From assembly GCA_027627225.1 (NCBI GenBank), contig JAPFQT010000416.1:1-64000 (forward strand): DNA of 64,000 bases, read 5' to 3'. The notes under the pieces were generated by a model that was given only the letters and a program-made list of their open reading frames with translations, did no database searches and had not been told where the DNA came from. Origin of the DNA: Congeria kusceri. Taxonomy: Eukaryota; Mollusca; Bivalvia; Myida; Dreissenidae. Numbering within the stretch: the first letter of the stretch is position 1; every line of letters starts with the position of its first letter. Both the position numbers and the translations under genes were made by a program. Below are positions 47,640 through 58,389 of this stretch, one piece after another.

Positions 47640-48015
47640 TGTTAATGTTAATAGTAGAAGTAAATAGGGGAAGTAGACGTAGAAGCGTTGTTAGTAGCAG
47701 AATTGAGGCAGTAGTTAAAGCAACAGTAGCAGTAGCAGCATCATAAGTAGCAGCAACAATAGTAGTAGCAGCAATAGTAGCAGCTGCAGATGTATCAGAA
47801 GCAGTAGCAGCAGTAGCTGCAGCAGTAGCAGTAGAAGCAGCAGCTCCAGCAGTAGATGCAATAGCACCATCAGTAGATGAAAAAGCAATGGTAGTAGTTG
47901 CAACTGTAGCAGCAGAAGTAGTAGCAGCAGAAACAGTTGTAGAAGTAGCAGCTACAGCAGTAGAAGCATCAGTAGTTTCAGTAGTTTCAGTAGTAGTTCA
48001 AGCTGCAGTAGTTGC
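47640..48015. repeat. Imperfect trinucleotide tract (AGC/AGT/GTA type)
   Basis: Nearly every triplet is GTA, GCA, AGT or AGC. This keeps frames open on both strands and produces poly-Leu on the minus strand and Ala/Val-rich peptides on the plus strand. Low-complexity DNA, not a gene. Confidence 0.8.
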
Positions 48016-48479
48016 ATATGTAAAACAGAAACGGAAAGCAGCAGCTGCTGCATATAAAAATACGTTATCTTTTTATTTGATTAATATGATACTTTTATTA
48101 TTTCAGGAATTTTAGTTTTATAATATTTTTTTCTGTTATTTCGACAGTTTTTATTTTTTATTTACATGTTACATATTGACGTCCAACTGATTTGAACCGT
48201 TTAAATGTTGTTTTGTTCTCGGCAAACAAGGCTAGCCAGATCAGAGGCACCGTCTACCTTACACTACCCTACACAAAACTAACCACACCTCTCTCCCAAG
48301 TCGCCCCACACTCCCACAGCAACTACTCGGGCCATCCGATCTCCTTGATTAGCCTATCCTAGTTTTATATTATTATTCTTACTGTAGTTATAATTATTAT
48401 ATTTATTGTATTATTATTTATATATTTACTTATTCATTTTATTCATTTATTTTATTTGTCTAATTGTGAGCATGTTTAT

Positions 48480-48481
48480 TG

Positions 48482-48514
<33 letters not shown>

Positions 48515-48720
48515 GCAACAGTAGTTGCCAACTGTAGCAGCTTCATCGGCAGTTGCAGCAGTAGTCGTAGAAGTATCAACAGCAGCAGCAGCAGCAGTCG
48601 TAGCAGCAGAGTATGCAATAGCAGCAGCAATTGTAGCGCAGCAGCAGCAGCAACAAAGGTCGAATGGAAGTAGTAGTAATGTTAGCAGACGTAATAATAG
48701 CAATAGATTGTTAGTGGTAG
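48480..48720. repeat. (ATT)n microsatellite followed by imperfect AGC/AGT tract
   Basis: About ten ATT triplets (48485-48515) pass directly into a second AGC/AGT/GTA tract like the one at 47640. The intervening 48016-48479 is AT-rich and otherwise empty. Confidence 0.8.
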
Positions 48721-48879
48721 TAGAAGTAGCTGTTGCTCTTGTTATTCATGTAGTTACAGCAATATGTTGGTTGTTGTGGAAAAATATGTTGCCGGTTTGG
48801 TTGTGTTGCTGGCTGCTGCTTAGTATTTGTGTCGTGTCATTAATTTGTATTTCATCTCTGTATTACAAAAAATAACGTT

Positions 48880-49737
48880 CATATTGATAGAAATACTAAA
48901 ACACACAAATTATAACGCAGCTAAAATGTCAACGTGTAATTAAAGCCACCGAATCTGCATTGAGCATAAACGATAACTTTAAAATATATTTTTTATGTGA
49001 ACGCATTAAGCATTTTCTCAACACATTTTTCTTCGTTCGTCTAGTATTCCGTAAACGAAAGATTTAACAATTTTAGTTGATAAAAGAACGCCAACCCTGT
49101 AAACAAATGAATTGCGTTATACAGCTTGTAAAAACGTCTTGACAAGTCGTGAAAAGCTTTTTTTTGTAATTTCGTTTAATCTCTACATACATGACAATTG
49201 TTGAACATGTTCATATTCAATACGGATTCGGTGTCTTTAATCAGTAAAGTAAGTAATCAGTAACGTAAAAATAAATAAAACACATAACCTAGTACAATTT
49301 GTTGTCATGTTTCATTGTTCAATGCTGGCCTTTATTACATATTAATACATAACACCTAACTGCTACTACTTGAAATTGCATAAAGATGTAAAAGAAGTTA
49401 TAAGTGTGTATGTACGATCTTTCATTTACATTATTTTCAAAAAAAGCAAATGAAAGTGACTATACAAATTAAAATCAAACAGAAAACGATACAAACGACG
49501 AAAGAAACACTTTAATACAGAATAAATCAAAAAGTTCTAGTGTCGACTTTTGCATCGATTATTAGTGGAGTATAACCTAAACCAATTACCAAGTCAATGT
49601 ATATACATGCATTTGAGTTTCTGTCTGTACAGACTAAAACTATTTGGTGATTAAAAACTAGCTTGATTATTTTGTTAATTGCATTTATGCAACTATATAT
49701 GTTGCAAGATTGTAAATTGGGTCAAAACAAAAAATTC
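48880..49737. other. AT-rich DNA, nothing supported
   Basis: No repeat unit, no RNA-gene signature and no open frame of useful length. Confidence 0.4.
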
Positions 49738-49942
49738 TGTGTTTCGGGCAACCGACACGACCTAGCGAAAACCCACCGAAACTAAAGTTTTAAGGCACGA
49801 TTGTTTACCGTGAAATCCATATTTCGTCAGATTTTAGAAAATTTTCAATGTTTTTTCTGACCGAAATGTGTCAGTTAACAAAAAATAAATCTAACAGATC
49901 CCTACCCTACTTAACTTGTTTAAGACTGTTGCCCGAAACACA
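49738..49942. mobile_element. 205-bp inverted-repeat element
   Basis: It begins TGTGTTTCGGGCAAC (49738-49752) and ends with its exact reverse complement GTTGCCCGAAACACA (49928-49942), a perfect 15-bp match. There is no coding capacity. I see no clear target-site duplication, so family and boundaries are tentative. Confidence 0.6.
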
Positions 49943-50517
49943 CACTTTTTTTTTTGCCTAGGTATACACACTAGTATAAATACTGTATTTGTTCTAATTA
50001 ATACGTGGAATCTTTGGAAAAACAAATATCTAAAACAGTGTACACAGAATTTTTGGCGATGCTTAATTTCAATAGTAATGTCAGTTCAATTCGTTTCCTT
50101 GTTTACAATCCAGCATCTTTGTTAAATTGGACAAGTGAAGAACATATTTCGCACAAGTCTAATATCGAATTTAATGTTTCAATGACGTGTTAATTACTAG
50201 CATAAAAGTATCACGTATAAATGGCAATGTACTGGCTTGAATTCGTCAATAAAATATCTGTTCGTCTGTTTGTATTTTACGTACTGATCATTTGTTGTTG
50301 TTAAATTTTCGGAGTTGTACACAGTTAATTGTCCGTTTTCCTCTGACGCTTCAATCATCTGTTCTTTTGTTCTTCAACTGACACGAGTTTTAGACCATTT
50401 GTTGTTCTTCCATCTTTTTGATAACTCAGTTGCGCTTTTCCATTCATGGCATTTCTGCAAGAAAAGAAAAGAAAATAGATGTACACCGATTTCGACGTTC
50501 TTTCGTGTGTATCAATA

Positions 50518-51216
50518 AACAAGAGCTGTCAGAGGAAAGCGCGCTCGACTATTCGAAGTATTTCAGTTGGTACAAATTTTTGGAAAGTGGAAGCGGCATA
50601 AATGTGTTGAAAAACAACACGGAGTTATTGTAATTATTAACTTGTTCCAAGTTTCGACGTTATATAGTTAATAACGTGTGCAGTTTTTAAGTTATAAGAG
50701 TTTTGAATATACATTTTAACAAGAAAATCTATATGAAAAGGGGCATAACATTGTCATAATGCAAAACAGAGTTATATGGAGGTTGCCCCTGATACTGGAG
50801 TTGTTGATAAAGGTATGGTTCTATTTTAAAGTGAATACCTTATGTAGTTCTGAAGTTACAAAACTTTTGAATATAAACTTGAACGAGAAAAATCTATGTG
50901 AAAAAGGAGCATAACTCTGACAAAATACAACACAGAGTTATACGGAATGTTACCCATGGCACCGGAGTTGATGAAAAAGGCATATTCCAAGTTTAAAGTG
51001 TATAACTTATAGTTCAGCAGTAACAAAACTGTTGAATATAAACTTTAACCAGAAAATCTATGTGAAAAAGGAGCATAACTCTTGTCAAAATACAAAACAG
51101 AGTTACAGGGACTGTTGCCCCCGAGTTACACGGAATGAATATAAACTTTAACCAAATTCAGACGCCGACGCCGGAGGTAGTAGGAAAGCTCTCCAATTCT
51201 TCGAATAGTCGAGCTA
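50518..51216. mobile_element. Repeat element with 168-bp core repeats, copy B
   Basis: It has the same start and end blocks as 45549-46278, but here the inverted ends are well kept: GCTCGACTATTCGAAG near 50552 against CTTCGAATAGTCGAGC near 51199. Core repeats start at 50798 and 50965 (167 bp apart), with a shortened third core. Flanking DNA at 49943-50517 shows nothing supported. Confidence 0.72.
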
Positions 51217-51224
51217 AAAACATT

Positions 51225-51272
51225 CATAATCTTCATCATCATCATAATCATCATTATCATCATTCTTTTTTC
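51225..51272. repeat. (ATC)n microsatellite
   Basis: Runs of CATCAT and interrupted ATTATCATC triplets directly follow the core-repeat element. Confidence 0.7.
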
Positions 51273-51491
51273 ATCTAAATCATCGTTTCACCACATGGCG
51301 AAACCATGCTCTATCGTTTAACTTTTATGTGATTATCAAATATTGTACAAACGTTCTATAATATTTTGCATGGCATCGCATTTTACATTTTATAAAACTG
51401 CATATCATTAATAATTGATCGTTTTCTACATCAAGCTATATTTCACGTGAATTCTTGAAAACACACTTAATTACAAACGCACCATTTATTC

Positions 51492-51930
51492 TCCTTGCTG
51501 CATCGTTCGCTGGTTTTCGCCGGAATCGTCCGCCGGTTGTTGCCGGCATCGTCCGCTGGTTGTCGCCGGCATCGTCCGCTGGTTGTCGCCAGCATCGTCC
51601 GCAGATTTTCGCCTGAATCGAACGCTGATTGTCGCCGGAATCATCCGCTGATTGTCGCCGGAATCATCCGCTGATTGTCGCCGGCATCGTTCGCTGGTTG
51701 TCGCCGGCATCGTCCGCTGTTTGTCGCCGACATCGTCCTCTGGTTGTCGCGGGATCGTCCGCTGGTTGTCGCCGGCATCGTTTGCTTGTCGTCGAAGGTA
51801 TCGTCCGCTGATGGTCACCTGCATCGTCCGCTTATTGTCGCCGGAACGTCCGTCGGAATCGTCCGTAGGTTGTCGCCTGAATCGTCCGTAGGTTGTCGCC
51901 GGAATCGTCCGTAGGTTGTCGCCGGAATAG
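51492..51930. repeat. 23-bp minisatellite, type A (about 19 copies)
   Basis: The unit is close to TCGTCCGCTGGTTGTCGCC plus GGCA or GGAA. Copies differ by a few substitutions. Because 23 is not a multiple of three and the unit lacks stops, frames stay open in several phases on both strands. These are not genes. Confidence 0.88.
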
Positions 51931-52160
51931 TCCTCATCGAGACAACTATCATCAATATCATCACAAGTATCATCATAACAATATCATAACATGACACTGT
52001 CAAGACATAATCACTATCATCATCATTAGTTGTATATATCGTTACAATATTTTTTAATTTTCAATCAATCATTGTAAATGTTGGACAACAGTTTATACAT
52101 TTACAAATACAACTTATTTCCACAATTGATATTCCCATGACTATATCGTATAAATGTATT
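51931..52160. repeat. Local duplication, left copy (minisatellite A flank)
   Basis: The block with CAATATCATAACAT and TCGTTACAAT recurs at 52389-52615 in the same order and orientation. Each copy follows type-A minisatellite units directly, so the minisatellite and its flank were duplicated together. Confidence 0.7.
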
Positions 52161-52328
52161 TTTTTATTCAGAAAAGCTAACATTTTCAAATCACCGTAAA
52201 CCCTGAAAATCACTTTCAAATCAGTCTTAACAAATACAGGTCTTAAAAATAAAACAAATGACGCTATGTGATATTGAACGTAATTCATGAAAATACTATT
52301 GATTAAAAAAATACCATTTATGCTATTC

Positions 52329-52388
52329 GTCATCGTCCGCTGCTTATCACCGGCATCGTCCGCTGACTGTCGCCGGAATCGTTCGCTA
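52329..52388. repeat. 23-bp minisatellite, type A, short second array
   Basis: Two and a half units of the 23-bp repeat found at 51492-51930, at the head of the second duplicated flank. Confidence 0.75.
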
Positions 52389-52615
52389 ATGTAGTCTACA
52401 CCGAGAACACTATCATCAATATCATGGCAAGAATCACCATAACAATATCATAACATAACACTATGAAGACATAACCACCATCATCACCATTATTTGTATC
52501 TATCGTTACAATCATGTTTAAAATTTTGATTATTCCTTGTAAAATTTCGACAACAGTATGTATATTTATTAATACAACTTACTTCTACAATCGTATATTA
52601 TATTCACAAAAGTTT
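52389..52615. repeat. Local duplication, right copy (minisatellite A flank)
   Basis: Diverged copy of 51931-52160, with many substitutions and small indels but clear collinearity over about 220 bp. Confidence 0.7.
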
Positions 52616-52974
52616 ACATTTTTTAATCCAGCAAATGTAAGCATATTTTTTTTATAAACGTTAACATGCAAACAGAAGAAAAGGAACAACCCTGAATTAT
52701 AGTGAAGAATTGTGACGGAAATTTACCTTTGATGCTCGTTAGGTCTGTTGGTTTCCGTTGTGTCACTGTTGTCCTTAACAGTCTCCTGCGCATGCGCTAC
52801 GAGTGAGTGGAGGCAGTGGATGGAGCTCCGGCTGTCGTCTACATCGGTCTCGAGTTGTAGACATGAACTATTTTCACATTAAGTAGAAATCTACACAATT
52901 GCAAGCCTCTGTTTTTCGTTATTCATCGTTTGGTTATTCACTTAATATTTTAACCAAGATTTAACCAATCAATT

Positions 52975-53175
52975 GGGGTGGCAGTGGTGTAGTTGATATG
53001 GTGTCCGCCTTACGGTCGGGAGGTTCAGAGTTTGATCTCTACCCGGGAAGCCTTTCGGAAGAAATTTCTCAAAAAGGCACCCAACTACTGGCTCTACCCA
53101 GAAAACGGTTTGGAAAGTGTCTTACTAAGCTGAGGCTTTCGACACAATCGAGCTTAAATATTTTTAAACTAAACT
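52975..53175 (+). repeat. tRNA-derived SINE, copy 1
   Basis: The tRNA-like head has an A-box-like GTGTAGTTGATATGG and a decayed B box in the GGTTCAGAGTTTGATC region. The body has TACTGGCTCTACCCAGAAAA and the tail CGACACAATCGAGCTTAAA. The same family occurs at 53533, 54236, 55584 and, on the minus strand, 63690. Confidence 0.7.
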
Positions 53176-53532
53176 TAAATTATCATGAACAGTACATCCA
53201 AAACATGAAATCAACAGAAACATAACGTTGATCTTAAGCAAATCACGGCTTTTAAATGCTCGGTAAACCAGTTTTGTTGTCCTCCATTTGTTTCCCGCGC
53301 ATGCGTCATTGTTGTCGTCTATCTTGTGTTCTCGTCTGCTACGAAATACTCTAAAATTTCAGAATTTCAGAAAAAAAGGAAATGGAACACATATTTCACA
53401 TTAAGAGAAAAATAATTACAATTTAAAAATTAAACTTTTTTATCGCCAGCCTATAATGTTTCGCTATTCATCGTTTTGCAATTAATATCTCTATATACAT
53501 TACAAAGTTTTAAAGAATCACTTGAAATCACA

Positions 53533-53710
53533 GCGGTGTCGCAATGGTGTGGTTGATATGGCGTCCGCCTTGAGCTTCGGAGGTCCTGAGTTCGAAAGAA
53601 CTTTTCAGAAAGACACCAAAGTACTGGCTATACCCAGAAAACGGACTTACAGGCGTCTCACCAAGCGCAGGCGTTCGACACAATCGTGCTTAAATAAGTT
53701 AAAACTAAAC
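53533..53710 (+). repeat. tRNA-derived SINE, copy 2
   Basis: Same family as 52975-53175. It shares flanking sequence on both sides with copy 1, so it arose by local duplication and not by a second insertion. Confidence 0.7.
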
Positions 53711-54235
53711 TAGAATTCTCATCAATAGTACAACCAAAACAAATAAACAGAAAATAACGCCGATCTTTAGCAAAACCCGGCTTTTATTCTTACACTTGAA
53801 AATAAAACAAAAACTTAACGACAATGCTCGTTCTCTCAGATGATGTCACAGCCCTTAATCTGTTTCCTGCGCATTCGTCATGGTCGTCATTTAGCTCTTA
53901 TTGTCGTCTGCTGCTAAACTCTACTTTACTGTCTTCTATAATTGCTGAACTTATTTCAAAATTCAAAATGAAACAATTTTGTATATTGATAGGAAAATAT
54001 TACAAAAGAAAAATTAAAATAGTATACATTTTTCGTTTTGCATCGTTTTGCTATTATCTCTCTATGTACATTTTAAAGTTTTAATGAACCACTTAAAATG
54101 TCAGTGGTTTAAATGATATGGTCCGCCTTTTGATCTGAAGGAAACTGTTACAAAATATTGTTTTTGCCAGCCTATAGTCTTCGTAACAAATAATTTCTCA
54201 ATTTTCATTTTAAAGTTTTAACGAACCACTTAGCA

Positions 54236-54400
54236 TCTCCATGGTTTAATGAATATGGTGTCCGGCTGACCGCCTTGCGATCGAAAGATCTGGAGTTTAT
54301 CCCTACCCGGGGAGCGTTCGATATAACTGTCTAAAAAAAAGACACCAAGTACTGGTTCTACCCACGAAACGGATTGAGGCTTTCGACTACTTCACTCGTT
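54236..54400 (+). repeat. tRNA-derived SINE, copy 3, degraded
   Basis: It keeps the ATGGTGTCCGGC head, the CCCGGGGAGCGTTCGA segment and TACTGGTTCTACCCACGAAA, but the tRNA boxes are eroded. A shorter remnant lies near 54098-54150. Confidence 0.6.
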
Positions 54401-54640
54401 TCTGCTGAAATTATTTGAAAATGGGACGGATTTGTACATTAAGAAACATATTACAAAATAAAAATTCTACAAGTTTGTTATTGACAGCCTACATTTTCGT
54501 CATTCATCGTTCCGCTATTTATCTCTCTCAAGATAGATTTTAATGTTTAAACCGACCACTTAAAATTATCATAATTTGTGTAGCTAAAACATGAAATCAT
54601 CAGATACATAAAGTTCATCTTACGGAAATCACGGGCATTT

Positions 54641-55267
54641 ATGTTTGCTGTATTCATCTTGCTTGGATTGTCGTCGGCATTGGCTCCTAATTGTCGTTGA
54701 CATAGAACTATTGACTAGCAGCACGGAACTCTGGAATTCTTACAAACAGTAGACAAATAAAACTTAGCTCGGATTGTCCTCGCCATTCACTGTCGTCTGC
54801 ATCAAACTCTTGTTTGCACAGTACTCTGGTTGGTGTATGCATCAATGATCGTACTTGTCTTTATCCTGCTCTGGTTTCCGGCATGAATATCCGAAAATAG
54901 TCATCACCCATAGAAATAAGACCTACCTTGGGTCATTGTCGCCTGTCTTGAACTTTAGGACTGTTCTCTGCATGGGGCAAAACGGACCTTGGGGTGTCGT
55001 CAGTAACGAGCTCGGAGAAACATTACTTCTGCAGCATATCAATCACTTGTACAGCACGTCATATATCTCGCTGAAATAAAACAAATCAATAATTTATTGT
55101 ATATTTTCTTGAATGCCACAATCTTGTTTTATACTGCATTGTGCTCATTGCCATAAAAAATTAACCTACAGTTTATTATTATTATAATTAATCTAATTAA
55201 AGCAAATGGCAACTGAGACTTTCGACGCAAGTATCTAAATGTTTTGTCAATCCCGATGTTTTTATTG
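54641..55267. other. Non-coding DNA with scattered minisatellite-like words
   Basis: Words such as GGATTGTCGTCGGCATTGG (54675) and CACTGTCGTCTGCATCAAA (54788) echo the 23-bp minisatellite units without forming an array. No gene seen. Confidence 0.4.
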
Positions 55268-56075
55268 TCAGAAAAGACTCGTATTTATTCCTTTGAACTC
55301 CCAGGTCATGACCCTGACAAGCCAGACGACAGGGTGGGGGCGCCCTATCCATCTTGTCGCCGGATTTGACCGGGCCTTGGTTTGAGAATTCACAGAAACA
55401 AACATTCCTCTTTTCCGACTTAAAAAAAAATTCAGTTAAAGTTTAAAACTTAATAAAACAGATAAATGTCGTCCATTTATAAAAACATCACATTATTTTT
55501 ACATCCCAATACCGAATTTTGAGTCAAACTGCCATTTGCGTACACCAAGTCCATTTAGAAAGTGTATATTTAACGGATTAATAGAGGTCGCAGTGGTGCA
55601 ATGGTGCCCGTCTCGCGTTAGGGAGGTCGCGAGTTCGATCCAACTCGGAAGCGTTCGAATGATTTTTCTCAACATAGACCAAGTACTGGTTCTACCCAGA
55701 AAACTGACTCGACACAATCGATCTTTAATACTTTTAAACGAACGGATTAATACATAAGACACTAAAGATTTCACAGTTTTTAATCAATTTGAGAGGTAGT
55801 GCCAGTAATCCAAATTTTGACTTGTAAATGACATTAACACGTGATTTCAATATAACTTATCTGTTGTTGGTTTCCAGTAGCAACCGGCCTCGTTCCCGCA
55901 ATCGTTTCGAAGCAGGACCACCGTCGAAACGAGCAATGCGTCTGCACGAGGTCGATGAAACCTGTCAACTTGGCGGCACAAAAACTGTAACCGGAAGAAA
56001 GCGTCTATAGGAGACCGATGAACGTTGTATTTTTTTGGGATAATGTTACATATAAATGTGGAGGTTTAGAACAAG
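55268..56075. repeat. Segmental duplication, left copy (about 800 bp)
   Basis: Collinear with 61618-62278 in direct orientation. It shares CAGGTCATGACCCTGACAAG, the GGGTGGGGGCGCCC block, CGAATTTTGAGT, CAACCGGCCTCGTTCCCGCA and AGAAAGCGTCTATA. This copy is longer mainly because of the SINE at 55584-55740. Confidence 0.85.
55584..55740 (+). mobile_element. tRNA-derived SINE with 12-bp target-site duplication
   Basis: This is the best-kept SINE in the window, at 157 bp. It has an A box TGGTGCAATGG and a B box GAGTTCGATCC, followed by CAAGTACTGGTTCTACCCAG and an ATCGATCTTTAATA tail. The perfect repeat AACGGATTAATA flanks it (55572-55583 and 55741-55752). The duplicated locus near 61905 has no SINE, which gives the empty site. 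Confidence 0.85.
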
Positions 56076-56117
56076 CACTTTATTAAAAACAAGAACTGAA
56101 ACTTTTATCAGGGGCAT

Positions 56118-57225
56118 TAAAATAAAACTATGTTTTTGTCTTGTGCCGAAACAAAATATTGTATTGCCGTATGAAAAGCTGGAAAAAATATTGTAAAGCA
56201 AACAATATATGATCAACATTTACAGTATATGTTTTTACGTTCTGTTTTTATTGCGTAATTGTACTTAAACGGTCGCTTGCGCATGCGTCATTGCATGTCG
56301 TCTGCATAGAGTTATGGCAGTCCACTGTATTGTATACATATCGTCAAATCGAAGAGTGTTGTCGTGGTATGTTTGTCCTCGGCAACGGGGTGTGATTGTC
56401 CTCGGCAACAGGATGTGACTGTCCTAGGCAACAGAGTGTTGGTGGCAACGGAGTGTTATTGTTGCTTGGAACGGGGTTTTGTTCTTTTTGGCAACGAAGT
56501 GTTGTTTTTGTTGGCAACGGGGTGTTGTTATTGTTGGAAACGAGGTGTTGTTGTTGTTGGCAACGGGGTGTGGTTGTCGTCGGCAACGGGGTGTGGTTGT
56601 CGTCGGCAACGGGGCGTGGTTGTCCTATGCAACGGGACGTGGCTGTCCTATGCAACGGGGTGTGGTTGTCCTGTTTAACGGGATAACGTTGTCCTCGGTA
56701 ACGGGGTTTGGTTGTCTTCCGTAACGCGGTGTGGTTGTCCTCGGCAACGGGGTGTGGTTGTCCGCGGCAACGGGGTGTGGTTGTCTTCGGCAACAGGGTG
56801 TGGTTGTCCGCGGTAACGGGGTGTGGTTGTCCTCGGCAACAGGGTGTGGTTGTCGTCGGCAAGTGGGAGTGGGTGTCGTCGGAAAAGGGGCGTTGTTGTC
56901 TTCGGTAACGGGATGTGGTTGTCCTCGGCAACGGGGTGTGGTTGTCCTCGGCAACGGAGTTGTGTTGTTCTCGGCACCGAGCTGTGGTTGTCTTCGGTAA
57001 CGGGGTGTAGTTGTCCTCGGCAACGGGGTGTGGTTGTCTTCGGTAACAAGGCGTTGTGTACCTCGGCAGCGGGGTGTGGTTGTTCTCGGTAACAAGGCGT
57101 TGTTATCCTCGGCAACGGGGTGTGGTTGTCCTCGGCAACGGGGTGTTGTTGTCCTCGGCAACGGGGTGTTGTTTTCCTCGGCAGTGGGATCGGGTTGTCG
57201 TCTGAAACAAGCTCATGTGCGTTCA
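56118..57225. repeat. Duplicated block 1: AT-rich lead, GCATGCG motif, 23-bp minisatellite
   Basis: The lead (CGAAACAAAATATTGTATTGCC..., TTTTTACGTTCTGTT, GCGCATGCGTCATTG, GTCGTCTGCAT) recurs at 57295-57560 before a second array of the same minisatellite. Order and orientation are the same. Confidence 0.7.
56358..57210. repeat. 23-bp minisatellite, type B (about 37 copies)
   Basis: The dominant unit is CTCGGCAACGGGGTGTGGTTGTC, broken by variants such as a TTGTTGTTGGCAACG form near 56500-56570. The overlapping frames in all phases, on both strands, up to 195 codons, are period artefacts rich in Pro/Thr/Arg or Gly/Val/Cys. Confidence 0.9.
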
Positions 57226-57294
57226 TATGATAAATAATAATAAATTTTTAACCTTAAAGAATAAATGACGATTTTATCTGGATTATTTAAATGA

Positions 57295-57915
57295 AACTAC
57301 CAGAAAACAATGTATGAGTTTTTTTTTTATTTCGCCAAAACAAAATAATATTGTAATACCGTACGAATAGCAAGAAAATATATTGTACACTAAAAACATT
57401 ATGATCACAATTTATGGCATGTGTTCTTACGTTCTGTTGTATTACTGTTGTCTTATTGTACTTAGCTGCTCGCTTCCGCATGCGTCATTGTGTGTCGTCT
57501 GCATGGAGTTCCGACTGTCCACTGCATCGTACACAGGTCGTCTTAATCGAAGTTGTTAATCGTCGGCAACGGGGCGTTTTTGTGGTTGACAACAGGGTGT
57601 CGTTGTTGTTGGCAACGGGATATTGTTGCTGACAAAAGGGTGTTGTTGTTGTTGGCAACGGGATATTGTTGCTGACAAAAGGGTGTTGTTGTTGTTGGCA
57701 ACGGGATTTTGTTGTCCTCGGCAGCGGGGTGTTTTTGCTCTGGTAACGGGGTGCGGTTGTCCTCGGTAACGGGGTGTGGTTGTCGTCGGCAACAGGGTGT
57801 GGTTGTCGTCGGCAACGGGGTGTGGTTGTCCTCGGTAACGGGGTGTGTTTGTTCTCCGTAACAGGGTGTGGTTGTCTTCGGCAATGGGGTGGGATTGTTG
57901 TCTGTCTAAAGGGTG
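57295..57915. repeat. Duplicated block 2: AT-rich lead, GCATGCG motif, 23-bp minisatellite
   Basis: Diverged direct copy of 56118-57225 with a shorter minisatellite (57555-57900, about 15 units). It contains an internal higher-order repeat in which GGCAACGGGATATTGTTGC recurs. Confidence 0.7.
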
Positions 57916-58255
57916 CTACAAAGACTTCTAACATATAATAAATTAATCATTATCATAATAGGCAACCTAGAGTGTTAACAATCAAAGTTACAATATTGTA
58001 CTTCAAGGTTTTGTGTACTGACCGTTACCACCACTCAGTATCTTTAAATGTTTTACCAAAAAAAAAACATTAACTAGTGAAATTAAACGTACTGAATATA
58101 GAGACATGATAATTATCTTCCACATAGCAATGATTTTATTATATATATAATAAATATATTATCACGCGAAAAACAGTAAGAACATTTTAAAATTAAAATA
58201 ACACGTTACCGTCTACTCTCGTCGAATCAATTGGTTTTCATTGGCATTGGTTTAA

Positions 58256-58386
58256 GACATTGCAGACGTCAATGCCGAGCTGGGTGCAGACAACGAACTT
58301 GCTTCCGTGACGACCAAGACACAGAAAGTCGTCACGGAAGCAAGTTCGTTGTCTGCACCAGGTTCGGCATTGACGTCTGCAATGTC
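58256..58386. repeat. Long hairpin: 59-bp arms, 13-base spacer
   Basis: The left arm 58256-58314 and right arm 58328-58386 are reverse complements except for a few bases around 58279-58284. The spacer is CAAGACACAGAAA. The arms contain GTCGTCACGGAAGC and CAGACGTCAATGCC. I see no target duplication and no gene. An inverted local duplication is the simplest reading. Confidence 0.9.
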
Positions 58387-58389
58387 TGA

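Larger units (their letters stand above)
52740..54640. repeat. Degenerate tandem cluster of 0.5-0.6-kb blocks, each with a SINE
   Basis: The same ordered modules recur. They are a GCGCATGCG plus GTCGTC block (52785, 53296, 53868), an A/T-rich part with CATTCATCGTT (52920, 53465, 54510), and a SINE (52975, 53533, 54236). A tail with AAACATGAAATCA and a CACGG-type motif follows (53200, 54590; diverged at 53740-53785). Spacing is about 510-570 bp. The third and fourth blocks are eroded. Confidence 0.65.

Noticed and set aside
47715..48115. Poly-Leu frame on the minus strand and Ala/Val-rich frame on the plus strand
   Set aside because: Imperfect trinucleotide tract; any frame in it is biased and open.
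51486..51914. Repetitive frames across minisatellite A, including a 112-codon minus-strand frame
   Set aside because: Same period artefact as at 56 kb; no start context and no domain.
56344..57237. Several long overlapping frames on both strands (up to 195 codons), Pro/Thr/Arg- or Gly/Val/Cys-rich
   Set aside because: They are the 23-bp minisatellite read in different phases. Three units make 23 codons, so the peptides repeat with a 23-residue period in every frame.
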